A stretch of DNA of 64,000 nucleotides from Pseudomonas helvetica. Its GTDB lineage: Bacteria; Pseudomonadota; Gammaproteobacteria; Pseudomonadales; Pseudomonadaceae. The stretch covers positions 6,335,001-6,399,000 of the forward strand of contig NZ_CP150917.1 in assembly GCF_039908645.1 (NCBI RefSeq). Direction: 5' to 3'. Shown piece after piece: positions 35,602 through 44,417 of the stretch. How positions within the stretch are numbered: position 1 is the stretch's first letter; every line of letters starts with the position of its first letter. Position numbers and translations under genes: made by a program. The notes under the pieces were generated by a model that worked only from the letters and a program-made list of their open reading frames with translations, did no database searches and was not told where the DNA came from.

Positions 35602-36785
35602 GGGTTGTAGATATCGTCACGCGTCCACGGTAGCTCATGGCTGCCGTCGGGATGGGTCTTGACCGCGAGGATCTGGTGCAAGTTGATCCAGCCCCGCGCG
35701 AACGCATAGGCGCAGCCTGCCAGATACAGTCGCCAGATCCGCAGCGCCTGCTCCGGCACCTCTTTGGAAGCGGCTTCAAGGTTGTCCTCCAGCCGCTCGC
35801 TCCAGTGGTCCAGCGTGCGTGCGTAATGCAGACGCAGGCTTTCGACGTCGACGATCTCCAGCCCCGCTTCACTGATTTCAGCCGAAATCATCGACAGGTG
35901 CGGTAATTCCCCGTTAGGGAATACGTAGCGCTCGATGAAGTCACCCGCTCCGCGTCCGACCGGCCGGCCATCTGTGTGCTTGGCGGTAATGCCATGGTTC
36001 ATCACCAGGCCGCCTTCACGCACGGCACCGAACAATGTCTTGCAGTACTCCGCCAGGTTGGCGTGCCCGACGTGTTCGAACATGCCGACACTCACGATCT
36101 TATCGAACCGCCCATCCTGAGGCAGATCGCGGTAATCGAGCAGTTGTAGCTCAACCTGATCCTGCAAACCTTCAGCGATCACCCGCTCCCGGGCCAATGC
36201 CAACTGCTCCTTGCTCAGGGTGATGCCAAATACTTTCGCCCCAAACTCTCGCGCCGCATAACGCGCCAACCCTCCCCAACCGCAGCCGACATCCAGCAGG
36301 TATTCGCCGGGTTGTAGCCGTAGTTTGCGGCACAGGTGGCGGAATTTTGCTTGTTGGGCCTGTTCCAGGGTTTCGCTACCGGTTTCGAAGTAAGCGCAGG
36401 AATACGCCATGTCACTGTCGAGCCAGAGCTGATAGAAAGCATTCGAGAGGTCGTAGTGATAGGAAATCGCCGCTGCGTCGGTGGCTTTGTCATGGACAGA
36501 GCGCACCGGCTGCTTGCCGTCGACATCATCCAGCAACGCTTGGCTCCACTCATCACATACCCGGATCACATCGCTGATCTGGCCTTCAAGTTCGAGCTTG
36601 CCCTCAACGAAAGCGGCGCCCAGCAGGTCAAGGCTTGGGCGAGTGAATTGAGACACTAATTGTGGGTCCTTGACCACAATCGTGACGCTGGGCGCAGGGC
36701 CCAGATTAAATTCATGGCCGTCCCAGAGTCGCAAGCGAAGCGGTAATTGCAGATTCTGTAAGGCCGGTGGCAGTTGCGCGAGCAT
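35598..36785 (-). CDS. cfa: cyclopropane-fatty-acyl-phospholipid synthase
   Basis: 395 residues, close to the usual length. The SAM-binding motif [15 protein letters not shown] lies at about 165, with [13 protein letters not shown] before it and the C-terminal [14 protein letters not shown] typical of Cfa. It adds a methylene bridge to unsaturated acyl chains of membrane lipids. ATG 36785 has AAGGGGGA upstream; the open frame to 36830 has no ribosome site. It is convergent with cls, their ends overlapping by 4 bases. Confidence 0.92.
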   Translation of the reverse strand: MLAQLPPALQNLQLPLRLRLWDGHEFNLGPAPSVTIVVKDPQLVSQFTRPSLDLLGAAFVEGKLELEGQISDVIRVCDEWSQALLDDVDGKQPVRSVHDKATDAAAISYHYDLSNAFYQLWLDSDMAYSCAYFETGSETLEQAQQAKFRHLCRKLRLQPGEYLLDVGCGWGGLARYAAREFGAKVFGITLSKEQLALARERVIAEGLQDQVELQLLDYRDLPQDGRFDKIVSVGMFEHVGHANLAEYCKTLFGAVREGGLVMNHGITAKHTDGRPVGRGAGDFIERYVFPNGELPHLSMISAEISEAGLEIVDVESLRLHYARTLDHWSERLEDNLEAASKEVPEQALRIWRLYLAGCAYAFARGWINLHQILAVKTHPDGSHELPWTRDDIYNP

Positions 36786-36979
36786 GAATAGTCCCCCTTG
36801 TTTCAGACGTCTGATTTGAGGGTAGACCATTGTGGAAAATTAGCTGGCTATCGATTTAATAGCCTTTTCCTATGAGTCACGATAGAGCAACAAGCTGTCG
36901 TAAACCCACTGTTTCAGCCACGTAACGACCTGAAGAGGTGCGCCCTCTTCACAGTTGACTGTCAATTGTGCGCACAGTT

Positions 36980-36994
36980 CGCCAGCTGCTACAG
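36980..36994. repeat. single REP half-unit
   Basis: CGCCAGCTGCTACAG matches the core of the GTAGCAGCTGGCG repeats at 689 and 18213, but no inverted partner lies nearby. It is just after the hmtA stop codon. Confidence 0.6.
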
Positions 36995-37023
36995 GTCGCG
37001 TTACGAACTGACCGGCCACGTCC

Positions 37024-38934
37024 TCAACCCTCTTCTTTCAGCTTCAGCAGCGGTTCCTGGAACCGCAACAAACGCCCGGCATTGCCCAACACCAGCAACG
37101 TGCTCAGGTTATGCAGGACCGCAGCGATCATCGCCCCTGCCGCTCCCAGCCAGCCAAACGCGGCGAACGCGACGATCGCCAGCGTCCAGCCCAGACCGAT
37201 GATCACATTGACCTGCAAGGTCTGCCGGCACTGGCGGCTCAGGCGTACGCAAGTCCCGAGTCGACGCAGATCGCTGCCGATCAATACGATGTCGGCCGAG
37301 GCCAGGGCGATGTCTGCCCCGCCCGCGCCCATGGCCACTCCGACCACGCCAGCCTTCAGCGCCAACGAATCATTGATGCCGTCGCCGACCACCATCGGCC
37401 GGAAACCATTGTCGATTTCAGTCAGGACGCGATTGAGTTTGTCTTCCGGCAAGGCTTGCGCCTCGACATCGCTGATGCCGACTTCATGGGCCAGGCTGTG
37501 GGCGACGCTTTGTCGATCACCGGTCAACAACAACTGCCGGCCAAGGCCCAGTTCGCGCAGTTCTCTCATGGCAAAACGCGCTTCCGGTTTGACGCTGTCA
37601 GCCAGCAACAACCACGCGAGGAAACGTCCATCCAACGCCAGACCGGCAATCGGCCCATCGTGCACCGGCACCGTCGAGGTGGCGATGCCCAACTGCGCAA
37701 ACAGCTCGGGTCGGCCGAGCGCCGCTTCGCCCTGTTCGGTCATCGCCACCACGCCCAGGCCCTGGCGTTCCCGAATATCCGACAGCAACAGGAAATGCTC
37801 CTGAGCGACCAACCCGGCCAATGCCCGACTGACCGGGTGGCTGCTGGCCGAACCGAGGCTGGCGGCCAGTTTCAGTAAGGTGCTGCGGTCCTCGACCGGG
37901 CTGTCGATCGACTGCAAACGCAACGTGCCGAACGTCAGGGTGCCAGTCTTGTCGACTACCAACGACGTCAGGTCCGCCAACTCTTCAAGGAATGCCGAGC
38001 TGCGAATCAGAATGCCGTGGCGCGCCGCTACCGCGATCCCGGCAATCGCCGTGGCCGGGGCCGACAGCACCAATGCACATGGGCAGGCGGCAACCAGTAC
38101 TGCGAGCATTGCTTGCGCATCATTGGTGACGAACCAGGTCACTGCGGCCAACAGCAACACCAGCACCATGTAGCTGCCGGCATAGCGTTCCAACAATCGG
38201 GTGATCGGTGGCTTGGAGCGCTCGGCGCTTTGCATCAGCGCAATGACTTTGCCGAGGGTCGATTCGTTGCCGGTGCGGGTCACTTCCAACCGCAGCAAAC
38301 CATCGAGGTTGATCGCCCCGCCGAACACTTGCATGCCGACGATGGCCTCAAGCGGCACCGACTCACCGGTAATCGGCGCAGTGTCCAGGCTCGCTTGACC
38401 GGACAACACCCGCCCATCCGCTGGGACTCGATCGCCTGCGCGCACTTCGACGATGTCTCCAGCCTTCAGCGTAGCGTTGTCGATTTCGATAATCGAGCCA
38501 TCGGCCTGAACCTTGCGTGCGTGGCTGCGCGTCAGACGGCCCAGCGCGTGGATCGCTTCCTGAGAGCCAATCACGCTGCGCTCTTCCAGGACATGGCCGA
38601 AGATCATGATGATTGGCAACAAGGCCGCGGTCAGCAGATCTCCCGTCGCCCAGGCGCCCATCATCGCCAAGGCGATCAGTTGATCGGTGATTCCGTGCAG
38701 GCTCGGATAGCGCAGGCTGTACCAAGCCGAACGCATGACCGGAACGGCCACCAGCAACGAAGCCAACCCGAGCAATAACTGGCTGACACCGGTTTGCTCC
38801 GGCGACAACCAGCGCCAGACCAGCCCCAGGCCGAGCAAGCCCAAAGCGAGCATCGCCAGGGTCAACTGGCGTGCGGCGCTGCGTTGTTCAGCCGTGCTCA
38901 GCATGCTTGGCGCGGCGGCAGTTTGAGTTGTCAT
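37024..38934 (-). CDS. hmtA: P-type ATPase, HmtA-like zinc/copper importer
   Basis: 636 residues. It starts directly with membrane segments; no heavy-metal-associated domain precedes them. P1B features are the actuator GESVPLE, the membrane CPC (ACPCALVLSAPAT), the phosphorylated Asp in DKTGTLT, and VGDGINDSLAL. The last membrane helix reads AVLHNLSTLLVLGN, lacking the Asp that ZntA exporters have there. Gene order with SPFH genes matches PA2435-PA2439 of P. aeruginosa, where HmtA imports zinc and copper. Import rather than export is inferred from that and from the Zur-like box upstream of the operon. Its start overlaps the preceding gene (ATGA). Confidence 0.85.
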   Translation of the reverse strand: MTTQTAAAPSMLSTAEQRSAARQLTLAMLALGLLGLGLVWRWLSPEQTGVSQLLLGLASLLVAVPVMRSAWYSLRYPSLHGITDQLIALAMMGAWATGDLLTAALLPIIMIFGHVLEERSVIGSQEAIHALGRLTRSHARKVQADGSIIEIDNATLKAGDIVEVRAGDRVPADGRVLSGQASLDTAPITGESVPLEAIVGMQVFGGAINLDGLLRLEVTRTGNESTLGKVIALMQSAERSKPPITRLLERYAGSYMVLVLLLAAVTWFVTNDAQAMLAVLVAACPCALVLSAPATAIAGIAVAARHGILIRSSAFLEELADLTSLVVDKTGTLTFGTLRLQSIDSPVEDRSTLLKLAASLGSASSHPVSRALAGLVAQEHFLLLSDIRERQGLGVVAMTEQGEAALGRPELFAQLGIATSTVPVHDGPIAGLALDGRFLAWLLLADSVKPEARFAMRELRELGLGRQLLLTGDRQSVAHSLAHEVGISDVEAQALPEDKLNRVLTEIDNGFRPMVVGDGINDSLALKAGVVGVAMGAGGADIALASADIVLIGSDLRRLGTCVRLSRQCRQTLQVNVIIGLGWTLAIVAFAAFGWLGAAGAMIAAVLHNLSTLLVLGNAGRLLRFQEPLLKLKEEG

Positions 38935-39989
38935 TGTTCGGCTCCCTGAATGATCAGGCGGGAATCGTCTTTAGGGTTGACCGTGGTAACCGAGCCGGCC
39001 TGACCGAGAATTTTCGGCATGCGCTCGCGATAGATCCGCAGGAGCATTTCCGGGTCGCTGCCCTTCTGTTGCGCCTGCGCCAGGCTGAGCACCGTGGCGG
39101 TGTCGGCCGACGCTTTGGCCAGGCGTTCACTTGCTTGAGCGTGAGCCACTTGCAGCGTGCGATCAGCTTGTTGGGTCGCGGTCTGAGTAAGTTTTTCGGC
39201 TTCAGTACGTGCGTTCGCTACGGCCTTATCTGCCTGCTGACTGGCAGTCAGTACCGCGTTGAAAGCATTGACCGCAGGTTCGGGCAGACTCGATTGCACG
39301 TCGACCCGGGCGACTTCGATCCCCAGTCCCAACCCCGTCGCGGCTAACTCGGCCAAGCGTTGATTGATCCCTTGCACCAGATCACCGCGCAGACGTTCGC
39401 GACGTTCGGCGGCCTGATTGTCGGCACCGATCAACTCCGGCCGAGCGACCAGAATGGTGTCCAGGTCTCGTGCAGCCGTCAGCGCCACCGCACTGCGAGT
39501 CACCAAACGATCCAGCGCCGGCAGCACATGTTCACCCTGCAGGACGAAGGCGTAAGGCTCGGTCACTTTGTAAAACACCCGAACATCCAGTTGCACCACG
39601 CCCGAATCGCCAGTGAGCAAATACCCAGAACCGGCCAGCGCATCGCTCAGTGGATTGGCGAAACTCGCCACACGCTCACCTTGCAGCGCAGCATCGGAGC
39701 GCAGCAGATTTTCCACCCGCCGTTCGATCACCCGATCCGCTGCCGGCAACAAAATCACCTGCTCGAACGGACGCGGCCACGCCAACAGCAGGCCGGCGTT
39801 CTGGTTGCGATCCAGCGCGCCGAAGTGCATCACCACGGCGCGATTCTGCGGATCAATCTGCCGCACATTGGAGAAAGCCCAGGCCAACGCGGCCAACACC
39901 GTTACCGCATAAAGCGCGAGAAATGCCAGACGCCCCGCCTGAATCCACGGGCTGTCGAGTTCATTTGTTCCACGTGGAACCACCCTCAT
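38931..39989 (-). CDS. SPFH-domain protein, HflC-like
   Basis: 352 residues. One N-terminal membrane segment (about 18-38, LAFLALYAVTVLAALAWAFS) is followed by a Band 7/SPFH domain (about 45-250) and an Ala/Gln-rich coiled coil (TASQQADKAVANARTEAEKL). HflC proteins form a membrane cage around the FtsH protease; this paralogue belongs to the hmtA operon and may organise or stabilise the transporter instead. Translation is coupled at both ends by 4-base overlaps. Confidence 0.85.
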   Translation of the reverse strand: MRVVPRGTNELDSPWIQAGRLAFLALYAVTVLAALAWAFSNVRQIDPQNRAVVMHFGALDRNQNAGLLLAWPRPFEQVILLPAADRVIERRVENLLRSDAALQGERVASFANPLSDALAGSGYLLTGDSGVVQLDVRVFYKVTEPYAFVLQGEHVLPALDRLVTRSAVALTAARDLDTILVARPELIGADNQAAERRERLRGDLVQGINQRLAELAATGLGLGIEVARVDVQSSLPEPAVNAFNAVLTASQQADKAVANARTEAEKLTQTATQQADRTLQVAHAQASERLAKASADTATVLSLAQAQQKGSDPEMLLRIYRERMPKILGQAGSVTTVNPKDDSRLIIQGAEQ

Positions 39990-41035
39990 GGCTGAGACCC
40001 AGACTTGTTATCCAGCGTCGGCGGTCCATCAACCAACACCCGGAATGGCGCAGCATCGGTACGCAGAATCAGCTTTGTGCCAGGCTTTATCATCGTGTCC
40101 AAGGTGTCCAGCGAACGCAGCAAGTTGTACAACTGCGGCGAACCCGTGTAAGCCTTGCCGTAGATTTGCGCGGCTTCAACCCGCGATTGGGCCTCGATGT
40201 CCGCAGCCTTCACTGTGGCGTCAGCCTGGACGATCCGTGCATCGCGCTCGGCGGCCGAGCGGATTTGCGCCGCCTCTCGCTTGCCGATGGCCGTGCGTTC
40301 GGTGGCAATGGTTTCACGCTCGGCACGCATGCGATCGACGGTGGCGGTCAGGGTCACTGACGGCAGTGTCAGCCGTTCGATACCCACTTGCAGCACACGC
40401 ACGCCGTAAGTGGTCAGCAGTTGTTGATCGATCTGCTTGCGCAGTTGCGCCTCGAAATCAGCGATATGCACTTGGTTGGCGTCGGTGTTCACCAGGTTGG
40501 CCAGGTCGAAACTGCTGGCAGTGGTTTCCAGCGCCGAGCCGACAAACGTACGAATCTGCCGCGCTGCTTCGTCCGGTTGGTTCTGCACCGCTCGCATGAA
40601 GCGTTGCACATTGTCTGGATCACCCTGCACCTGCCACGCGACATAAGCCTGAACGATGATTCGCAAACCATCGCGGGTGCCCACGTCCTGCAAACCGCTG
40701 GAGGTGGTGCGCAGTCGCAGGTCGACCGGAATCGCCGCCTCGAACGGTGTCGGCCAGCGCCAACCGAGGCCAGGCTCCAGCAGCACCCGCGAAGGATTGC
40801 CGAAACGGGTAATCACCGTCGCCTCGCCCGAGCGCACTTGCACCAGGCTCGCCGCCGCAATGGCAAACAGCACCAGCAGCGCCGCCCAGCCCATGCGTCG
40901 CCACGGGAAGGGGCCCGCCTCTTGCGGGTCGCCATGGTGATGATGGTGATGGCCGTGATGATGCCCGCCATGGCCATGGTCGTGGCCGGCGTGGTCGTGA
41001 TGATCATGCGGCTCGTGGGAATGCGACGGGCTCAA
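39986..41035 (-). CDS. SPFH-domain protein, HflK-like, with His-rich N-terminal tail
   Basis: 349 residues. The first 34 residues contain 18 histidines in clusters with Asp and Gly (DHGHGGHHHGHHHHHHGD), a likely metal-binding cytosolic tail. A membrane segment follows at about 49-68 (MGWAALLVLFAIAAASLVQV), then an SPFH domain and a coiled-coil stretch rich in Ala, Glu and Arg. The position between other SPFH genes and hmtA suggests that the tail buffers or passes on zinc entering through HmtA. It overlaps its neighbours by 4 bases at each end. Confidence 0.87.
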   Translation of the reverse strand: MSPSHSHEPHDHHDHAGHDHGHGGHHHGHHHHHHGDPQEAGPFPWRRMGWAALLVLFAIAAASLVQVRSGEATVITRFGNPSRVLLEPGLGWRWPTPFEAAIPVDLRLRTTSSGLQDVGTRDGLRIIVQAYVAWQVQGDPDNVQRFMRAVQNQPDEAARQIRTFVGSALETTASSFDLANLVNTDANQVHIADFEAQLRKQIDQQLLTTYGVRVLQVGIERLTLPSVTLTATVDRMRAERETIATERTAIGKREAAQIRSAAERDARIVQADATVKAADIEAQSRVEAAQIYGKAYTGSPQLYNLLRSLDTLDTMIKPGTKLILRTDAAPFRVLVDGPPTLDNKSGSQP

Positions 41036-43005
41036 TTGGCGGCTCCTGACTGAACGGGTTGACGTGACGGCGAAGTGTCAGTCGGTAAGGTGGCGGGTAA
41101 CGTGTAGCTGCGTAAGTCGATGGTCGGCGTACTGTTGCCGCCCAGACGATGATCGAGGACCAGTACTTTTGCGTTGGCTAATCCTTGGCTCAGTTGTGCG
41201 AAATATTGCTCCAGCACAAAGGCCCGACCGGCTACGGCGTAGGCTTTGCGCTCGGCAGCGAAGCGCAGGTCGGCGGCCTGGGCCGTAGCGTAGACTTCGC
41301 GGGCCGTGGCCAGCGCCTGGTCATGGGCGACACTGGCCTGCAATTGCGCCTGATTGGTCTGCTCGGCAGCTGCGCCACGCTCGCGCGAGATCAACGCTTG
41401 CGCGCCGATCTGCGCCGCTTGCACGCCGTGATAGGCGTTGGCAGCTCCGGCCGGAGGGTGAATCGCTTCGACGACCGTAGCGAGGATTTCCACGCCGCTG
41501 TCGAGCTTCTGCAAATCAGCCTGCACGGCACGACCAATGTCTTCGGCGAGCCCTACCCGATCGGCCCCAAGCAAACCGTCGAGGGTCCGCGAGGCGAAAT
41601 CGTGCACCAGAATCCGGCTGGCGGTGCTGCGAATCAGTGTGGGTACATCGGTGCTGTTGTAGGTCGCCGCCAACGCGGCCTGATCGCTCAAACCGATGCG
41701 GTAGACAAAACGCACGTCCATATTGACGATCTGGAAGCTCTGTTTATCGTTGCTGCTATTGGCAATCACCTGCGACTTGTCATTCACGTGGCTGGCATCC
41801 CACAACCGATTGGCAATGGCCGGTGCGGGCCCTTCCGCAGGATCAGCCACCGTCACCGCTGGCGTGTCACCGACGCTGGTCGCCAATTCGTGAACCACAC
41901 CATTTTCGACGCTCAGCACCCGGCCCAACGGCCAAGGCAAACCGGCATGCAAACCCGGACCAAACACCTGCACCGGCTTGCCAAAGCGCTCGTAGATCCC
42001 CCGCCCTTGCAGCGGTATTTCGTGAATCCCGGTGAGCAGCCACCCCACGAACAGCACCACGCTCAGCACAGGCAAGAAGGCCCGACGCATGTAAGTGAAA
42101 GCCCAGATCTGCCGCAGATCGATACCAAAGCGGTTATGCAATTCGTGCTGCAACGCCAACAAAGGTTGTGGTGGCCAGCGCAACATGTCCGCGACAAAAC
42201 TGCGCGCCAGCAACGTCGGTTCGAGCAGATCGCGACGCGGACTGAACAACGACAACACCGCACGCAGCAACAACTCTGCGGCGACCAGCCCCGGCAATAG
42301 ACCGATCAATACCGCCAGACGCACCGGCCAGACAGCAGTTTCGCTGCTGAACAACAGGCAGAATGCGCCGGTCACCAGACAGATGATCGCCACGCGAGTG
42401 AGCTGCGCCAACTGCCCGGCTTCGGGCCATTGCGCGGGAACTTCCTGAGTCAGTTGGCGCTCGCACACCAGCAAGCCGAACGCCAGCAACAACGATAGCG
42501 CCGCCCCAACGCTGGCCGAAAGACCCAGTGCAGCGGCGGGTAATGTCAGGTTCCAGAATTGTTCGAGGCTGAACAACGCCAGCAATGACCAACCGGCCAG
42601 CCACAACGTCGGTGCGCCGATCTGCGCCAGCAACCCGATCCAGCGCTCACCCGCTCGCGCCAACAGTCGCTCATACCAGCCGAGCGCCTCGATCGGTTCG
42701 AGCTGCTCCGCAGCCAGCACAACCACCGGTTCAACCAGCGCCCGCGCCCGCCATTGGGTGATCCACCAGGCCGATTGCAAACCGGCCACCACCACGATCA
42801 ACGCCGAAGACTGACTGACCAATAGCGGCGGCCAGATCGATTGCGGTGCAAATAGCCCGACAAAAAACGCCAACAACAAGCCTGCTGCTGCGAGACTCGC
42901 CAGGCCGATGCCCACCCGCTTCAACCGACGTCCGTGAAACACCGCCTGCTGAAAACGCGGCAGTCCTTCCACGTTCGTCCCCTCAGCCTCCAGATCGACT
43001 TGCAT
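41032..43005 (-). CDS. polytopic membrane protein with C-terminal SPFH (HflK-like) domain
   Basis: 657 residues. About eight hydrophobic segments occupy residues 28-330, and a Band 7/SPFH domain with coiled coil fills about 335-620 (GIYERFGKPVQVFGPGLHAG, AAQIGAQALISRERGAAAEQ). Canonical HflK has only one membrane segment, so this is a fused or enlarged form. The start at 43005 has GAGG 5 bases upstream. It is first of the four-gene operon ending in hmtA and lies 75 bases downstream of a Zur-like site. PA2439-type proteins occupy the same place in P. aeruginosa. Confidence 0.85.
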   Translation of the reverse strand: MQVDLEAEGTNVEGLPRFQQAVFHGRRLKRVGIGLASLAAAGLLLAFFVGLFAPQSIWPPLLVSQSSALIVVVAGLQSAWWITQWRARALVEPVVVLAAEQLEPIEALGWYERLLARAGERWIGLLAQIGAPTLWLAGWSLLALFSLEQFWNLTLPAAALGLSASVGAALSLLLAFGLLVCERQLTQEVPAQWPEAGQLAQLTRVAIICLVTGAFCLLFSSETAVWPVRLAVLIGLLPGLVAAELLLRAVLSLFSPRRDLLEPTLLARSFVADMLRWPPQPLLALQHELHNRFGIDLRQIWAFTYMRRAFLPVLSVVLFVGWLLTGIHEIPLQGRGIYERFGKPVQVFGPGLHAGLPWPLGRVLSVENGVVHELATSVGDTPAVTVADPAEGPAPAIANRLWDASHVNDKSQVIANSSNDKQSFQIVNMDVRFVYRIGLSDQAALAATYNSTDVPTLIRSTASRILVHDFASRTLDGLLGADRVGLAEDIGRAVQADLQKLDSGVEILATVVEAIHPPAGAANAYHGVQAAQIGAQALISRERGAAAEQTNQAQLQASVAHDQALATAREVYATAQAADLRFAAERKAYAVAGRAFVLEQYFAQLSQGLANAKVLVLDHRLGGNSTPTIDLRSYTLPATLPTDTSPSRQPVQSGAAN

Positions 43006-43079
43006 ACCACCTCAGTACTTGCTGTTACGTGAACCAGACCTGTGGATAAGTCGTCAGGCCGTTGCATTTTTTGCAAATC

Positions 43080-43092
43080 GTTACGATATAAC
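43080..43092. promoter_or_regulatory. imperfect Zur-like box before the hmtA operon
   Basis: GTTACGATATAAC agrees with GTTATANTATAAC at 11 of 13 positions. It lies 75 bases before the first operon gene. The match is poorer than the two sites in the folE2 island, which could mean weaker repression. Confidence 0.6.
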
Positions 43093-43169
43093 GATGGTAG
43101 TGAATTTTTGGCTCCCCGCCCATCACCCAACCCGCACATATAAAGATGAAAGCGTAGCCGGGCTGAGCA

Positions 43170-43643
43170 TCAGCTCGGCAAATGCCCCAGCGGTAATGGT
43201 CCTGGGGTTTTCACCGTATGAATTGCGAAGTTGCTGCGAATATCACTCACACCCGGCAACTTGAGCAGACTGCCGGTCAGAAAACGCTCATAACCGCGCA
43301 AATCCGGCACCACCACCTGCAGCAGAAAATCCGATTCGCCTGACACCAGAAACGCCGAAATCACCTCGGGCAATGCCGTTACCGCCAGTCGAAACGCTTC
43401 GGCCTCTTCGTCGTTGTGGCGCTCGACCTTGACCCCGACAAACACGGTCAGCCCCAGCCCCACTTCGTCGCGATCCAGGTTGGCTTGATACCCGCGAATC
43501 ACCCCGGCCTCTTCCAGCATTCGCACCCGACGCAGACACGGCGAAGCGGACAGGCCGATCTCATCCGCCAGTTGCACGTTGCTCAGGCGACCGTCGCGTT
43601 GCAGCGCGGCAAGGATTCGGCGGTCGTAGGCGTCCAGTTTCAT
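43170..43643 (-). CDS. Lrp/AsnC-family regulator
   Basis: 157 residues. The AsnC-type HTH is at residues 1-60 (LDAYDRRILAALQRDGRLSN, SASPCLRRVRMLEEAGVI) and the RAM ligand domain at about 65-150. It is divergent from the LysE-type exporter gene, a common pairing in which the regulator senses an amino acid and controls its export. The amino acid is not predictable. Confidence 0.9.
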   Translation of the reverse strand: MKLDAYDRRILAALQRDGRLSNVQLADEIGLSASPCLRRVRMLEEAGVIRGYQANLDRDEVGLGLTVFVGVKVERHNDEEAEAFRLAVTALPEVISAFLVSGESDFLLQVVVPDLRGYERFLTGSLLKLPGVSDIRSNFAIHTVKTPGPLPLGHLPS

Positions 43644-43787
43644 GGTTTGGCAGTTCCCGACTGTTTTAATTCATCGATTGGCAGAATCTGCCAAGTCTAG
43701 CCGTTTCCAGGCGCGACTACGCAACCACCTGCCCTGCCCTTCGGCCCTAGACTTTGATCACCGAATCGCTAACGAATGGGGTGCAGC

Positions 43788-44417
43788 ATGGCAGAGCTCT
43801 GGATGTTCTTTTTGGCCTTGGCAGTGGTTTACCTGTTGCCCGGCCCGGACATGATTCTGCTGCTGCAAACCGGTGCCCGACAGGGTAAAGCCGCCGCGCT
43901 GGCCACCGCCATTGGCCTGGCGATTGCCCGGGGTTGCCACGTTGCGCTGGCAGCGCTGGGCCTGGCGACGCTATTCAAGGCTGCACCCTGGACCTTTGAA
44001 GTGGTGCGCCTGGCCGGCGCGGCCTATCTGCTGTGGCTGGGGATTCAATGCTTGCGCTCAAACATGCTGCCGAACCTGAATGCCAACGGCACAGCCGTTG
44101 CGAAACTTGCGTGGCGCGCGGCGATCCAGCGCGGCTTGTTGACCAACCTGCTCAACCCCAAGGCGCTGCTGTTTTGCTCGGTGCTGTTGCCGCAGTTCAT
44201 TGATCCGCAGGCAGGGCCGGTGCTGACGCAGTTCGCGACCCTGGGCGTGTTGCTGGTGGTGGCCGGTTTGCTGTTCGACAGCGGTTACGCACTGATCGGT
44301 GCCTGGCTCGGTCGCTGGCTTGAACGCAGCCCCTCGGCGCAGCGCATGCAGCAATGGCTGTTTGGCAGCCTGCTGATCGGTTTTGCACTGCGCCTGACGT
44401 TCGTTCAGCAGGCTTAA
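43788..44417 (+). CDS. LysE-family amino acid exporter
   Basis: 209 residues with about six hydrophobic segments and the family signature YLLPGPDMILLLQTGARQG near the N-terminus, then TNLLNPKALLFCSVLLPQF. It should export an amino acid or homoserine-lactone-like compound. ATG 43788 is chosen for GGGGTG upstream; ATG 43776 has no ribosome site. It is divergent from the Lrp-type gene and overlaps the TPR-gene stop by 4 bases tail to tail. Confidence 0.9.
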   Translation: MAELWMFFLALAVVYLLPGPDMILLLQTGARQGKAAALATAIGLAIARGCHVALAALGLATLFKAAPWTFEVVRLAGAAYLLWLGIQCLRSNMLPNLNANGTAVAKLAWRAAIQRGLLTNLLNPKALLFCSVLLPQFIDPQAGPVLTQFATLGVLLVVAGLLFDSGYALIGAWLGRWLERSPSAQRMQQWLFGSLLIGFALRLTFVQQA

